Source: Typha latifolia
Taxonomy: Eukaryota > Streptophyta > Magnoliopsida > Poales > Typhaceae
Assembly: GCA_019914945.1 (NCBI GenBank)
Contig: CM034110.1
Span: 2,051,001 to 2,115,000, forward strand
Reading direction: 5' to 3'
DNA: 64,000 nt
Part shown: piece by piece, positions 45,591-56,821 of the stretch
Numbering within the stretch: position 1 is the first letter of the stretch
Layout: every line of letters starts with the position of its first letter
Made by a program: the position numbers and the translations under genes
Notes under the pieces: generated by a model
Seen by the model: the letters and a program-made list of their open reading frames with translations, nothing else
Database searches by the model: none
What the model was told of the DNA's origin: nothing

Positions 45591-48500
45591 TTTCAACGTT
45601 AGAGGAGGCATAAGACCCCCCATTCGAACTCTCACACCTGCCCAAGTGGAGGAGCGAAGAGTGAAGGGACTTTGCTTTCGATGTGATGAGCGTTTCACCC
45701 CCGATCATTGGTGTTCTAAATCGATTGGGAGTGTGATGCTTATCGACGGTCTTGAGGAGGATGATGAGGTTGTTGATGATAGAGAGTGTCTAGAGGAGGT
45801 CCATGAGGAGACCGTTGAGAAAGTCATGGAGAAAAATATCCAAGCTGAAATATCGATGCATGTATATTCGGGTACTTCTACGCCGAGGATGTTACGAGTA
45901 GATGGACTCGTTAGAAAGTATTATGTGCACATCCTTATTGATTCGGGGAGTACACACAACTTTCTAGACGAGAGGTTAGTGAGGAGATTAGGTTTGGATG
46001 CCTAACCGACCACGGGATTTGACGTTGCTATTGGAGACGGCACGAAACTAAGGGTGGAGAGCTTGTGTCGCCGGGTCGGTATACGGGTGCAAGGGCACGA
46101 TATCATTATGGACTTGTATCCGTTGGCACTGCGAGGAGCGGATATTGTCCTTGGTGCTCAGTGGTTATAGTGTTTCGAATCTGGCACATTTAATTTCCGA
46201 AGCATGTGGATGATATATAAACAAGGAAACAAAGATGTGCGGCTTGATGGTGTTCGGTCTTCACCGATTCCTGCGATGTAGCCTATGATGGGGCTGCCTT
46301 GTGCGTATGATTTGGCATATCTTCTTCAGTTAGGACCAACAGGAGATGAACCTCAAACGAGTTCAGGTATTACCATTGAATTGCCTAATTTATTAGATAA
46401 CTTTTCTAGATTGTTTGAGTAGCCACAAGAGTTGCCACCGAGAAGAGCGACGGACCATCGCATAAAGATTGTACCCGGGGCTGCACCGGCGAACGTGAGG
46501 CCATATTGGTATCCACATGTGCAAAAAGAAGTTATCTCAAAGATGGTTGCTGAGATGTTGGAGCAAGGCCTCATTCAACCAAGTCATAGCTCATACTCAT
46601 CCCCCATGCTATTGGTGCGAAAAAAGGATGGGACATGGCAATTTTGTGTCGACTATCGGGCACTAAACGCTATTATTGTCAAGGACTGGTATCCCATTTT
46701 GGTTATCGAGGAGTTGCTAGACGAGCTTGCAGGGGCGACTATATTCAGCAAGCTTGACTTGAGGGCCGAGTATCATCAAATTAGAATTCACCCGGCGAAT
46801 GTGCACAAAACTGCATTTCAGACTCCAAATAGGCATTACGAGTTCTGGGTGATGCCTTTTGGTCTAACCAATGCTCCAGCTACTTTTCAAGGCCTCATGA
46901 ATAATATATTTCGGCCTCTCTTGCAAAGGTATATCTTGATATTTTTTGATGACATTTTTGTGTATAGTAGGACTGAATTGGAGCATTGGTGGCATTTGGA
47001 GGATGTGCTGAATTTGTTGAAGCAAAACCAATTGAAGATCAAGAAGTCCTAGTGCCTATAGGGTACCATAAGTAGAGTATTTAGGCCACATTATTTCAGC
47101 GGATGGTGCAGCAACGGATCCTCAAAAAGTTGCATGTATGACCGCTTGGCCTATTCCTACTAATACCACCATATTGAGAGAATTTTTGGGGCTAATCGGA
47201 TATTATCGATGCTTCATCACCGGATATGGCAAGATTGCTCCTCCTCTAATATGTTTGTTGAAGAAGAACTCTTTTAGATGGACGGATGAAGCCACTTCAA
47301 CCTTTGAAAAACTGAAAACAGCAATGACGACGACAATTGTTCTAGCGCTACCGGACTTCAACAAAGAGTTCATTGTGGAATGTGATGTGTCGGGTGTTGG
47401 CATAGGAGCTGTAGTAATGCAAGGACGGTGTCCCATAGTTTTTCTTAGTAAGGCTTTGTGACCAAAATCTCAGCAATTATCGACTTATGAGAGAGAGATG
47501 TTGGCAATTCTGCATGCAGTGACAAAATAGAGGCCTTATTTGATTGGTAGATGATTCATTATTCGAACTGATCAAAGGAGCCTTCCATACTTTATGGGAT
47601 AGCGCATACACACTCCAGAGGCTGGTTATGAGGGAGTCTTGAGGACATATAGGAGGATATCTCAAAGTTGCACATGGCCAGGATTGAGGCGGGATGTGAG
47701 GAGTTTTGTCCGTGCTTGCGAAGTCTGTCAAAGGGCTAAGGCAACCACATTGAAACCGGCCGGATTACTACAACCTTTACCTATATCGGACCGTGTTTGG
47801 GAAGATATTTCTATGGATTTCATAGAAGGACTTCTGTTGGTACGTGGTTATTCTATTATTTTTATTGTGGTTGACATATTGAGCAAGTATGCACACTTTT
47901 CGGCATTGTCATATCCGTTTTCAACCAAGTCGGTGGCTAAAATTTTTATTAGAGATGTTGCTCGGTTACATGGCATGCCACGCACGATTGTCTCAGATCG
48001 TGATCGTGTATTTATGAGTGACTTTTGGATTGAGTTTTTCTAATCGCAGGGGACTCGATTGAATTTTAGTTCGGCCTACCATCTACAGATGGACGGCCAA
48101 ACCGAGATGGTCAATCGAGGCATTGAGAAGTACTTGAGGTGCTTTGTTGGAGAGATGCTGAGACGATGGTTGGAGCTCTTACCGTAGGCGAAGTGGTCCT
48201 ACAACACCGCCTACTATAGCAGCATTGGCATGACTCCATTTGAGGTGATATATGGACGCACAGCTCCGATGTTACGCGCTTATGATCCAGTGGCATCTGC
48301 AGATCGTACGGAGATGGACTTAGCTTTGATGGATAGAGACGCCATATTAAGGAGATTGCGTGCTTATCTTAAACTTGCTCAAAACCGCATGAAGCAAGTT
48401 TATGATCGTAGCTATACCGAGCAGGAGTTCGATATCGACAGTTGGGTGTTTATGAGGGTGCAGTCGTATCGACAGCTGACCTTACATCCGATGTGTAACC

Positions 48501-48847
48501 AAAAGTTAGCACATCACTACTTTGGCCCGTTTCGGGTGTTGGAGCATATTGGTCCGGTTGCATATCATTTGGAGCTACTGGAGGGGTCGAGAGTGCATCC
48601 TATTTTTCATGTTTCATTGTTGAGAGAGCGCATTGGAGATCATGAGATTGTTGGATCGGTTCTACTGGAGCCATTGGAGGAGATAGAGATCATAGAGCTA
48701 GTTTGAGTACTTGCTAGATGCCGACGACGACATGGTACCGGATTGGAGATGGAGATTCTAATTGAGTGGCTTGGCAAGCCATTCGATGAGGCGACATGGG
48801 AGTTGGAGACTGATATCTTGGAGCGTTTCCCCGACTTTTCACCTTGA
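45590..48847 (+). pseudogene. pol of the first chromovirus copy, broken
   Basis: Domains in order: zinc knuckle KGLCFRCDERFTPDHWC (about 45668-45718); aspartic protease with LIDSGSTHNFL (about 45935-45970); reverse transcriptase 46432-47052 with [26 protein letters not shown] and the catalytic FFDDIFVY; RT end and RNase H start 47138-47461 (FLGLIGYYRCFI, IVECDVSGVG); integrase zinc finger (CEVCQRAK, about 47716) and core start (SMDFIEGL) 47639-48043; integrase C-terminal part with HPIFHVSLLRERIG (about 48595); chromodomain with LIEWLGKPFDEATWELETD to a stop at 48845. Stops at several points and a 303-bp deletion between RNase H and integrase (at 47611-47617) disable it. Confidence 0.8.
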
Positions 48848-48874
48848 GGGCAAGGTGGGAGAAACGTGGTGGGT

Positions 48875-49625
48875 TGATGCACTTAGATATGATCTGTTTA
48901 TATTGTGTTAGGTGTTTATTTTTTTTAAATAAAATTCCTATAGGTCGCGTTCGAACGCAGGAGGGGTCGCGTTCGAATGCTATCGAGCGAGTTCGAACGC
49001 CCACATTCGAACGCCTATAGCGCGTTTGCACTTACAAAGAACGTGTTTTGGTGCGTTTGAACACGATCGGGCGCGTTCGAACCTGATCGACGGAATCCTC
49101 TAGAATTAGGGTTTCATATTATTTTAGGACTTGTTGGCTAGCCTCTATATATATGTGGATGGCAGCCAAATTCATTATGCAATTGGATTATTAATTTCTT
49201 CCCTCTTATCTTCTCTCTAGACTTCTCCCAACTCCATCTTCACCATCCTTCCACCTCTACCGTTGCCAAGGTTTCTCTTAACTTCTAATCTCCCTCAACT
49301 GTCGAGCCACCCATCTTCTTTGGGATCTCGACCACTTCGTTCCCTTCGTGTACATTCTTTAACCACATCGACAATCCATATTCATCTCCATATCCATCCA
49401 TAACCCTAACATCCACTCCACCCGTCACCACGAGCATCACCCACGTTATTCTGCATTTTTGTAGATAAGGAAGTTACGAATCTAACCCAATTAGTTTCAT
49501 AATTTGCTGACTACCGGAGAATATTTGATAAATATTTTCCCACTGTCATGTAGACTGATTCCTATAATACATCCAGATCTTGAAGGAATCGTTGCGTAGC
49601 TTATCTTTGGTTCCATATCTTATCA
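48875..49625 (+). repeat. chromovirus LTR B (751 bp)
   Basis: Begins TGATGCACTTAG directly after a purine-rich tract (48849-48874), ends CTTATCA. Perfect palindrome at 48947; TATA-like box about 49145-49154. Its end matches the solo LTR at 16472-17332 better than LTRs A and C. Confidence 0.8.
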
Positions 49626-49628
49626 ATT

Positions 49629-49708
49629 TGGTATTAGAGCTTAACTAGTGGTATCAGAGCTTAACAAATGGTATCAGAGCTTAACAAATGGTATCAGAGC
49701 TTAACAGA
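49629..49708 (+). repeat. tandem array of four 20-bp primer-binding-site units
   Basis: TGGTATCAGAGC (TGGTATTAGAGC in the first) starts at 49629, 49649, 49669 and 49689, exactly 20 bp apart, each followed by TTAAC plus three bases. The spacer resembles an LTR end (…AACA). Only one such site is expected. Confidence 0.92.
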
Positions 49709-50470
49709 TTAGCACTTTGGAGATGGTGATGGACGTGCTCGAGGATTTAGAGAAGGTGATCAACTGGCACAAAGGTTTAGATCACAACCAATGATCTTTC
49801 GCGAACCCGACAATGCTATTCGAGGGAGAACTGCACGTTTGGACATTCCAAAATTCCAAAGCAGTGATCCAACGGATTGAGTGTTTCAAGTTGAAAAATA
49901 TTTTGATTGTCAAGGTACAGCGGAAGATGCAAAGGTTCGAATGGCAAGCTTTCACCTCCAAGGAAGGACATTGCATTAGTATAGATCAATTATTCGTAGT
50001 GGAGGATTTACCGGATGGGCTGATTTTTGTAGGAGGACTACACAGATTTGGGACAGCGGCAAATAAAGATTTTGCTGCCATATTAAGCAAGATGGTTCAG
50101 AGGACGACTATATTGGAGTACCAAGTTGAGTTTGAAAGAGTTAGTATTCGTTGTGAGCCATCTTGGCATGAACAGACATTGATGAGCATATTTATTTCAG
50201 AGCTGTAGGATGAGATACAGACGGATGTTCATGCTCTTTGTCCTACTACTCTTGAGGGGGCCTTTGAGAAGGTCGTGAGGATGGAGCAAACATAGGGTTG
50301 TTGATGAGTACTAGACCACGACCACCTTTGAGACCTTCTTCCAATGTTAGAGGAGGCACAAGACTCCCCATTCAAACTCTCACACCTTCCTAGGTGGAGG
50401 AGCGAAGAGCGAAGAGCCTTTGCTTTCGATGTGATAAGTGGTTCACCCCCGATCATTAGTGTTCCAAATC
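49709..50470 (+). pseudogene. gag of the second chromovirus copy
   Basis: 49813-50208 reads as the gag core: QRIECFKLKNILI, a KMQRFEWQAFTS stretch, an AANKDFAAILSKMVQRTT segment and FERVSIRCEPSWHEQTLMS, ended by a TAG in the FISEL-DEIQ motif. The zinc knuckle follows at about 50410-50462 (LCFRCDKWFTPDH, then a stop where the first copy has W-C). Confidence 0.7.
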
Positions 50471-53400
50471 GATCGGGAGTGTGATGCTCATCAATGGTCT
50501 CGAGGAGGATGATAGGGTTGTTGATGATGGAGAGTGTCTAGAGGAATCCCATGAGGAGGCCATTGAGGTGGGTGCGGAAGAAGATATCAAAGCTGAAATA
50601 TTGATGCATGCATATTCGGGTACTTTCGTGTCGAGGACGTTACGAGTAGACGAGCTCATTAGAAAGCATTGTGTGCACATCCTCATTGATTCGGGGAGTA
50701 CACATAACTTTCTAGATGAGAGGTTAGTGAGGAGATAGAGTTTGGATGCCGAACCGACCACGGAATTTGACGTTGCTATTGGAGAAGGCACGAAGCTTAT
50801 GGTGGAGAGCTTGTGTTGCTAGGTTGGTATATGGGTGCAAGGACACAACATCATTGTGGACTTGTATCCGTTGGCGCTGCGATGAGCGGACATTGTTCTT
50901 GGTACTCAGTGGTTACAAAGCTTGGGACCCGTCACATTTGATTTCCGGAGCATGTGGATGAAATTTAAACAAGGAAACAAAGATGTGCGGCTTGATGGCG
51001 TTCGGTCTTCATCGATTCCTACGATGTAGCTTATGGTGGGAGCTGCCTTGTGCGTATGATTTGGCTTATCTTCTTTAGTTAGGACCAGCGGGAGATGAGC
51101 CTCAAATGAGTTCAGATACTATCACTGAATTGTCTAATTTATTAGATAAGTTTTTTAGACTGCACTAGCGAACGTTAGGCAAAATTGGTATCCACATGTG
51201 CGAAAAGAAATTATCTCAAAAGAGATATTGGAACAAGGCCTCATTCAACCAAGTCATAGCTCATACTCATCCCCCGTGCTATTGGTGCGAAAAAAAGACG
51301 GGACATGAAATTTTTGTGTTGACTATCGAGCACTAAATGCTATTACCGTCAATGACCAGTATCTCATTCCGGTTATTGAGGAGTTGTTGGACGAGCTTGC
51401 AGGGGTGACTATATTCAGCAAGCTTGACTTGAGGGCCGGGTATCATCAAATTAGTGTTCACTCGGCGGATATGCACAAAACTGCATTTCAGATTTTAGAC
51501 GGGCATTATGAGTTTCGGGTGATGCCTTTTGGTCTCACCAATGCTTCAGCTACCTTTGAAGGCCTGATGAATGATATATTTTGGCCTCTCTTGCAAAGGT
51601 ATGTCTTGGTATTTTTTGACGACATTTTGGTTTATAGCAGGACTAAATTGGAGCATTGGCGGCATTTGGAGGATGTGCTGGATTTGTCGAAGCAAAATTA
51701 ATTGAACATCAAGAAGTCAAAGTGCCTATGGGGAGTACCACAAGTGGAGTATTTAGGCCACATCATTTCAGCAAAAGGTGTAGTGGCAGATCCTCAAAAG
51801 ATTGCATGCATGACCGCTTGACCTATTCCTAGTACTACCACCAGATTAAAAGGATTTTTGGGGCTGATCGGATATTATCGCCGATTCATCATCGGATTTG
51901 GCAAGATCGCTGCTCCTCTCACTTCTTTATTAAAGAAGGACTCTTTTAGTTGGATAAATGAAGCCACTACAGCCTTTGAAAAACTAAAAACAACAATAAC
52001 AACGGCGCCCGTTCTAGCGCTACCGGACTTCACTAAAGAGTTCATTGTGGAATGTGATGCGTCGAGAGTTGGCGTTAGAGCTGTACTAATGCAAGGAGGA
52101 TGTCCCATTGCCTATCTTAGCAAGGCTTTATCATAAAAATCTCAGTAATTATCGATTTATGAGAGAAAGATATTGACAATTTTGCATGGGGTGACAAAGT
52201 GGAGGCCTTATTTGATTGGTAGACGATTTATTATACGAACTGATCAAATGAGTCTTTCATACTTTATGGGACAGCGTATATACACTCCGGCATAGCAGAG
52301 ATGGGTCACAAAATTATTAGGGTATGATTATGAAATACAATACAAGAAGAGAACGAAAAATAGAGAGGCTGATGCCCTATCACGCCAACCCAATACCGTC
52401 GAGCATGCAGCCTATTCTTCTCCTACATCTGACCTAGATATTTTGAGATTGTTGTAGAAGGTGTTGGATGACCCGGAGCATCATCCCGAGTTGGAGAATC
52501 GAGGCGGTTTGCTGCTAGACCGTGGATGCATTTGAGTGCCCACAAATGAAAGATTGGGGCAGAAATTGTTAGAGCACTTCCACTAAACTCCAGAGGCTGG
52601 TCATGAGGGTGTCTTGAGAACTTATAGGAGGATATCTCAGAGTTGCATGTGGCCAGGATTGAGTTAAAATGTGAATAGTTTTGTCCGTGCTTGCAAAATC
52701 TGTCAAAGAGCTAATGCAACCACATTGAAACCGGCTAGATTACTTCAGCCTTTACCTATACTGGACCGTGTTTGGGAAAACATTTTTATGGATTTCATAG
52801 AGGGTCTTCCACTGGTACGTGGTTATTCCGTTATCTTTATGGTGGTTGACAGATTAAGCAAGTATGCACACTTTTCGGCATTGTCACATCCGTTTTTCGG
52901 CCAAGTCGATGGCTGAAAATTTTGTGAGAGATGTTGCTCGGTTACATGGCATACCACGCACGATTGTCTCGGATCATGATCTTATATTTATGAGTGACTT
53001 TTGGACTCGATTGAACTTCAGTTCGACCTACCATCCTCGGACGAACGGCCAAACCGAGGTGGTCAATCAAGGAATTGAGCAGTACTTTAAGGTGCTTTGT
53101 TGGAGAGATACCGAGACGATGGTTGAAGTTCTTACCATGGGCAGAGTGGTCTTATAACACCGCCTACTATGGCAGCATTGGCATGACTCCATTTGAGATG
53201 GTCTATGGACGCACGACTCCGACATTATGCGCCTATGATCCAATGGCATCGGCAGATCGGACGAAGGCGGACATAGCCTTGATGGATAGAGACGTCACAT
53301 TGAGGAGGTTGCGTGTCCATCTTAAACTTGCTTAAAAGCGCATAAAGCAAGTTTATGATCGTAGCCATAGGGAGCAGGAGTTCGACATCGATAGTTAGGT

Positions 53401-53800
53401 GTTTGTGAGGGTGCAGCCATATTGTCAGGTGACATTACGTCTGATGCATAACTAAAAGTTAGTTCATCACTACTTTGGTCCGTTTCGAGTGTTAGAGCAT
53501 ATTAGTCCGGTTGCATATCGTTTGGAGCTGCCGGAGGGGTCAAGAGTGCATCCTGTCTTCCATGTTTTATTGCTAAGGGAGCGAATTGGAGATCATGAGA
53601 TCATTGGATCAGCTCTACGAGAGCCATTAGAGGAGACAGAGATCATAGATCTAATTCATGTACTTGCTAGGCGCCGACGACGACATGGTACCAGATTGGA
53701 TATGAAGATTTTAGTTGAGTGGCTTGGTAAGGCATCCGATGAGGCAACTTGGAAGTTAGAGACTGATATCTTGGAGCGTTTCCTCGATTTTTCACCTTGA
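50471..53800 (+). pseudogene. pol of the second chromovirus copy, broken
   Basis: Protease with LIDSGSTHNFL (about 50685-50720); reverse transcriptase from about 51180, with [26 protein letters not shown] and [11 protein letters not shown] (51384-51701); RNase H with FIVECDASRVGV (51858-52136) and TDQMSLSYFMG; linker and integrase zinc finger to 52740 (CKICQRANATT), core with FMDFIEGLPLVRGY and HGIPRTIVSDHD, RTNGQTE (52671-53157); integrase C-terminal part with HPVFHVLLLRERIG; chromodomain with ILVEWLGKASDEATWKLETD and a TGA at 53798. The RT start has a deletion of about 75 bp (at about 51163) relative to the first copy, and many stops are present. Confidence 0.8.
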
Positions 53801-53827
53801 GGGTAAGGTGGGGGAAGCATGGTGGGC

Positions 53828-54717
53828 TGATATATTTAGTTAGGATCTTTTCTCATTGCATTAGTTGTTTATTTTTATTAAAATAAAATTCCTGTGAGTC
53901 ACGTTCGAATGCAGGTGTGGTCGCATTCGAACGCACTTGCGAACACCTATATCAGGTTCGCAAATACAGAGAACGCATATAATATGTTCGAACGCGGTCG
54001 GGCGAGTTCGAACGCTTGCATCACGTTCGCACATACAGAGAACGTCTTTTGTGTGTTCAAACGCGATCGGGCGCGTTCGAACGCGATTGGCGGGAATCTT
54101 CTAGAATTAGGGTTACACATTATTTTAGGACTTGTTGGCTAGCCTCTATATATATGTAGATGGCAGCCAAATTCATTATGCTATTGGAATATTGATTTCT
54201 TACCTTTCTATCGTCTATCTACCCTAATCTCCCTCCTCCCTCTTCACTATCCTTCCACCTCTACCGTTAGCAAAGTTTCTCCTAACTTCTAATCTCCCTC
54301 CACTATCAAGCCACCCCTCTTTTTTGGGATCTCAACCACTTCATTTCCTTCGTCTATATCCCTTAATCATATCCACCATCCACCTTTACCTCCATACCCA
54401 TCCATAACCCTAACATCTACTCCAACCGTCACCACCACCATCACCCACGTTATTCTGTGTTTTCGTCCTAGTTGCAGTTCGAATCTGCGAAGGGCGTAAC
54501 TACGAAAGTTGTAGATCAGGAAGTTACGAATCTAATTCACTTGGTTTCGTAATTTTCTGACTACAAGAATCAGAAAGTTATGAATCTAAATACGAAAGTT
54601 GTAGATTAGGATGTTACGAATCTAATCCACTTAGTTTCGTAATTTTCTGATTCCTGTAATAAATTCAGATCTTAAAGAATTATTTCATAGTCGACCTTTT
54701 GGTACAAGAACCCATCA
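53828..54717 (+). repeat. chromovirus LTR C (890 bp)
   Basis: Begins TGATATATTTAG after a purine-rich tract (53803-53827), ends CCCATCA. GCGTTC array 53900-54090 with a perfect palindrome at 54073; TATA-like box about 54146-54155. The closest relative in the window is LTR A. It includes a 60-bp internal near-duplication at about 54500-54620. Confidence 0.8.
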
Positions 54718-54942
54718 AACAATTAGCTAATAGTTTGTTTGGTAAAGAAATAAAAGTTTCAAGCAGTTAAAAGAGCAATCATCAAGATGGGGCGTTTAAA
54801 TGCCCTCAAAGCTATTCAAATGCCCTCAATACGGTTCGAAAGCCCGACAATAAGGAACCCCAGTTTAGGTGTTTTAATTAAGAATTTTTGCTAATGTTAG
54901 GCAACAAGGTTTGAGCCTGTTTTATCCTATTGCCAAGTCTAG

Positions 54943-55629
54943 TTAAAACAGATTGGATCACATCATGGTGACATTAGGCTCGATGAATCGAGCCTATTTA
55001 TCTTTATATATGTAAACTCTTAAGGCAACTTTTGTTAAGTAATATGAGCGACTAAGACAAGTTTGATTAATACGAACCAGAGCTGGACCGATTCGGATGT
55101 AAAATAATTATGAAAATTTATGTGGTGCTAACATCTTGGATTTGCGTTCTATAGTTTTAGTTTCACCTAAAGTAGAGATATAAATAAAATAGTAAAGGAA
55201 GGTCGAATCTGGCAAAACGGTAAATATCCGATATTGTGGCGGTCGTCGGAAGGTGGCGAATGGCCAAGGGTAGTGATGGACAGTTGTACAGTAGGGTGGT
55301 TGCTGGAGGAAGGTGATAGCTATTGTTTTGTGCTTGGAAAGGTTCTACAATTACGATCTCCTCATATGAAGATAAAGACGATCTAATAGTTATAATAAAA
55401 AAATAATAAATATGATAATAAGAAAATAACTAAACTCAATTAATTCTTAATACTTAGATGCTTGGATTTATAAACTAAGAAGCATAGCCCATATATATAG
55501 AGAGGTTGAGTATAATGAGTTCTACTCAGATTTAGCCCTAAAGGTTTATATGACTTGAACTAGGACTTACTTTTGAGACTTACATAATTTAATTGAACTT
55601 ACCTTAATGTATTGAAGAATAATTAAATT
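54943..55629. mobile_element. two X-type LTR fragments, head to tail in opposite orientations
   Basis: 54943-55068 matches the start of the element X LTR on the + strand. 55069-55629 matches the same LTR on the minus strand, from its 3' end on. The join at about 55068 has no internal sequence, so this is a rearrangement. The minus-strand fragment is then interrupted at 55629 by the solo copia LTR. Confidence 0.55.
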
Positions 55630-56675
55630 TGTTAGGTTTTTAGTGTTGGCAATTGTGTACAAAATATGCTAAGTGTTTTTATACAAGTACATGAGTATTT
55701 ATACAAGTTTTGAAAGTATTTGGATTGAAGAATTGCAGGATCATAGGAGAGATTTCTACGTTCGCACCACGTTCGAACTCAGCATTCGAACATGCTCTTA
55801 GGAGTTCACACATATAGAGAATGCGTTTAGGCCATTCGAACATGAGCACAGGCGTTCACATATACAGAGAACGCGTTTGGGCCGTTCGAACGCGTGTACA
55901 GGAGTTCGCATATACAGACAATGTTTTTCTGCTGTTTCAACACGGTTAAAGGCTATTCGAACGCACCCTACATACATTAACAACATGTTCACACAGACAG
56001 AGGAGTGTATTTGTGCGTTCGAACTCAACTAGTGAAAATCAAGTCACCGCGTTCGAACGCATTTGGGCCCGTTCGAACGCACCTGAGAACAAGTCAGGTC
56101 GTTCGAACGCACTCGGGCTGCATTCGAACACACCTGCGTAATATGCAAATTTTGGACTTTCGTGAGTTCAGATATGACTTGAATTTGGCTCTATCTTAGT
56201 TACATATATAAGCATTGTGATGCCTTAACTCTAGGGTTATTGATGAAGGCAATTAAAAGAGAATTCTTGAGGCTACATCATTTTTCCTCTCAATAAGGTC
56301 CGTCTCTTCTATAATGCATTAAGCTTTCGTCTTAAGGATCATCTACACGAAAGATCAATCTCAAGGGCTATTGAGGTTGGATATCAATCAGGAGAAGCGG
56401 TGAATTGTGGGTTCTATTGAGCAAGACTGAAAGAAACAAAGTTATGGGGATCGACAGGTTATTTTGTGAGTTAGTCTTGTAACTGCTACTATTCTAATGA
56501 TTGGTTTTGATCCGATTTTGGATCTAGTGTTTTTTCTCGTTTAGGTTTTTCCACGTTAAAATCTTGGCGTTCATCTTTGCTTTTGTTTTGTAATATTTCT
56601 TCCACTTTTAGTTAAGCAAATGAGTGATATCATTGCCTATGGTTTAGATACATACATGCGTCTAGGTATTTTTCA
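55630..56675 (+). mobile_element. solo copia LTR (1046 bp) with perfect target-site repeats
   Basis: Begins TGTTAGG, ends TTTTTCA, flanked by AAATT at 55625-55629 and 56676-56680. Related to the 3' LTR at 2032-2954. GCGTTC array at 55758-56135 (perfect palindrome at 56049; split dyads at about 55852-55875), TATA-like box at about 56200-56210. Confidence 0.85.
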
Positions 56676-56821
56676 AAATTGTATTGAGAATTAGTGATGT
56701 TTTAAATCAAATAAAGAAAATACCTTTGAATATATGTTAAAGTAGTAATAGTAGTAAATAATATTTTTCTAAAATAATAATATTTTTTATTATAATTACA
56801 GACTTAAAATACTCTATATAC

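Larger units (their letters stand above)
44261..54717 (+). mobile_element. chromovirus (Ty3/gypsy) array: LTR-internal-LTR-internal-LTR
   Basis: Three LTRs (44261-45149, 48875-49625, 53828-54717) alternate with two internal regions that both read gag, protease, RT, RNase H, integrase and chromodomain in order. The outer LTRs are alike (889 and 890 bp) and differ from the middle one (751 bp), mainly in the last 100 bases. Flanks of the whole array are AATAA and AACAA, one mismatch, which fits one target-site repeat around all of it. Such structures usually arise by unequal recombination between elements. Both internal regions are disabled. Confidence 0.82.

Noticed and set aside
330..56135. 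GCGTTC motif clusters as a CRISPR array
   Set aside because: Spacing is irregular, the repeats are short and palindromic, they sit in plant LTRs, and no cas-like gene exists.
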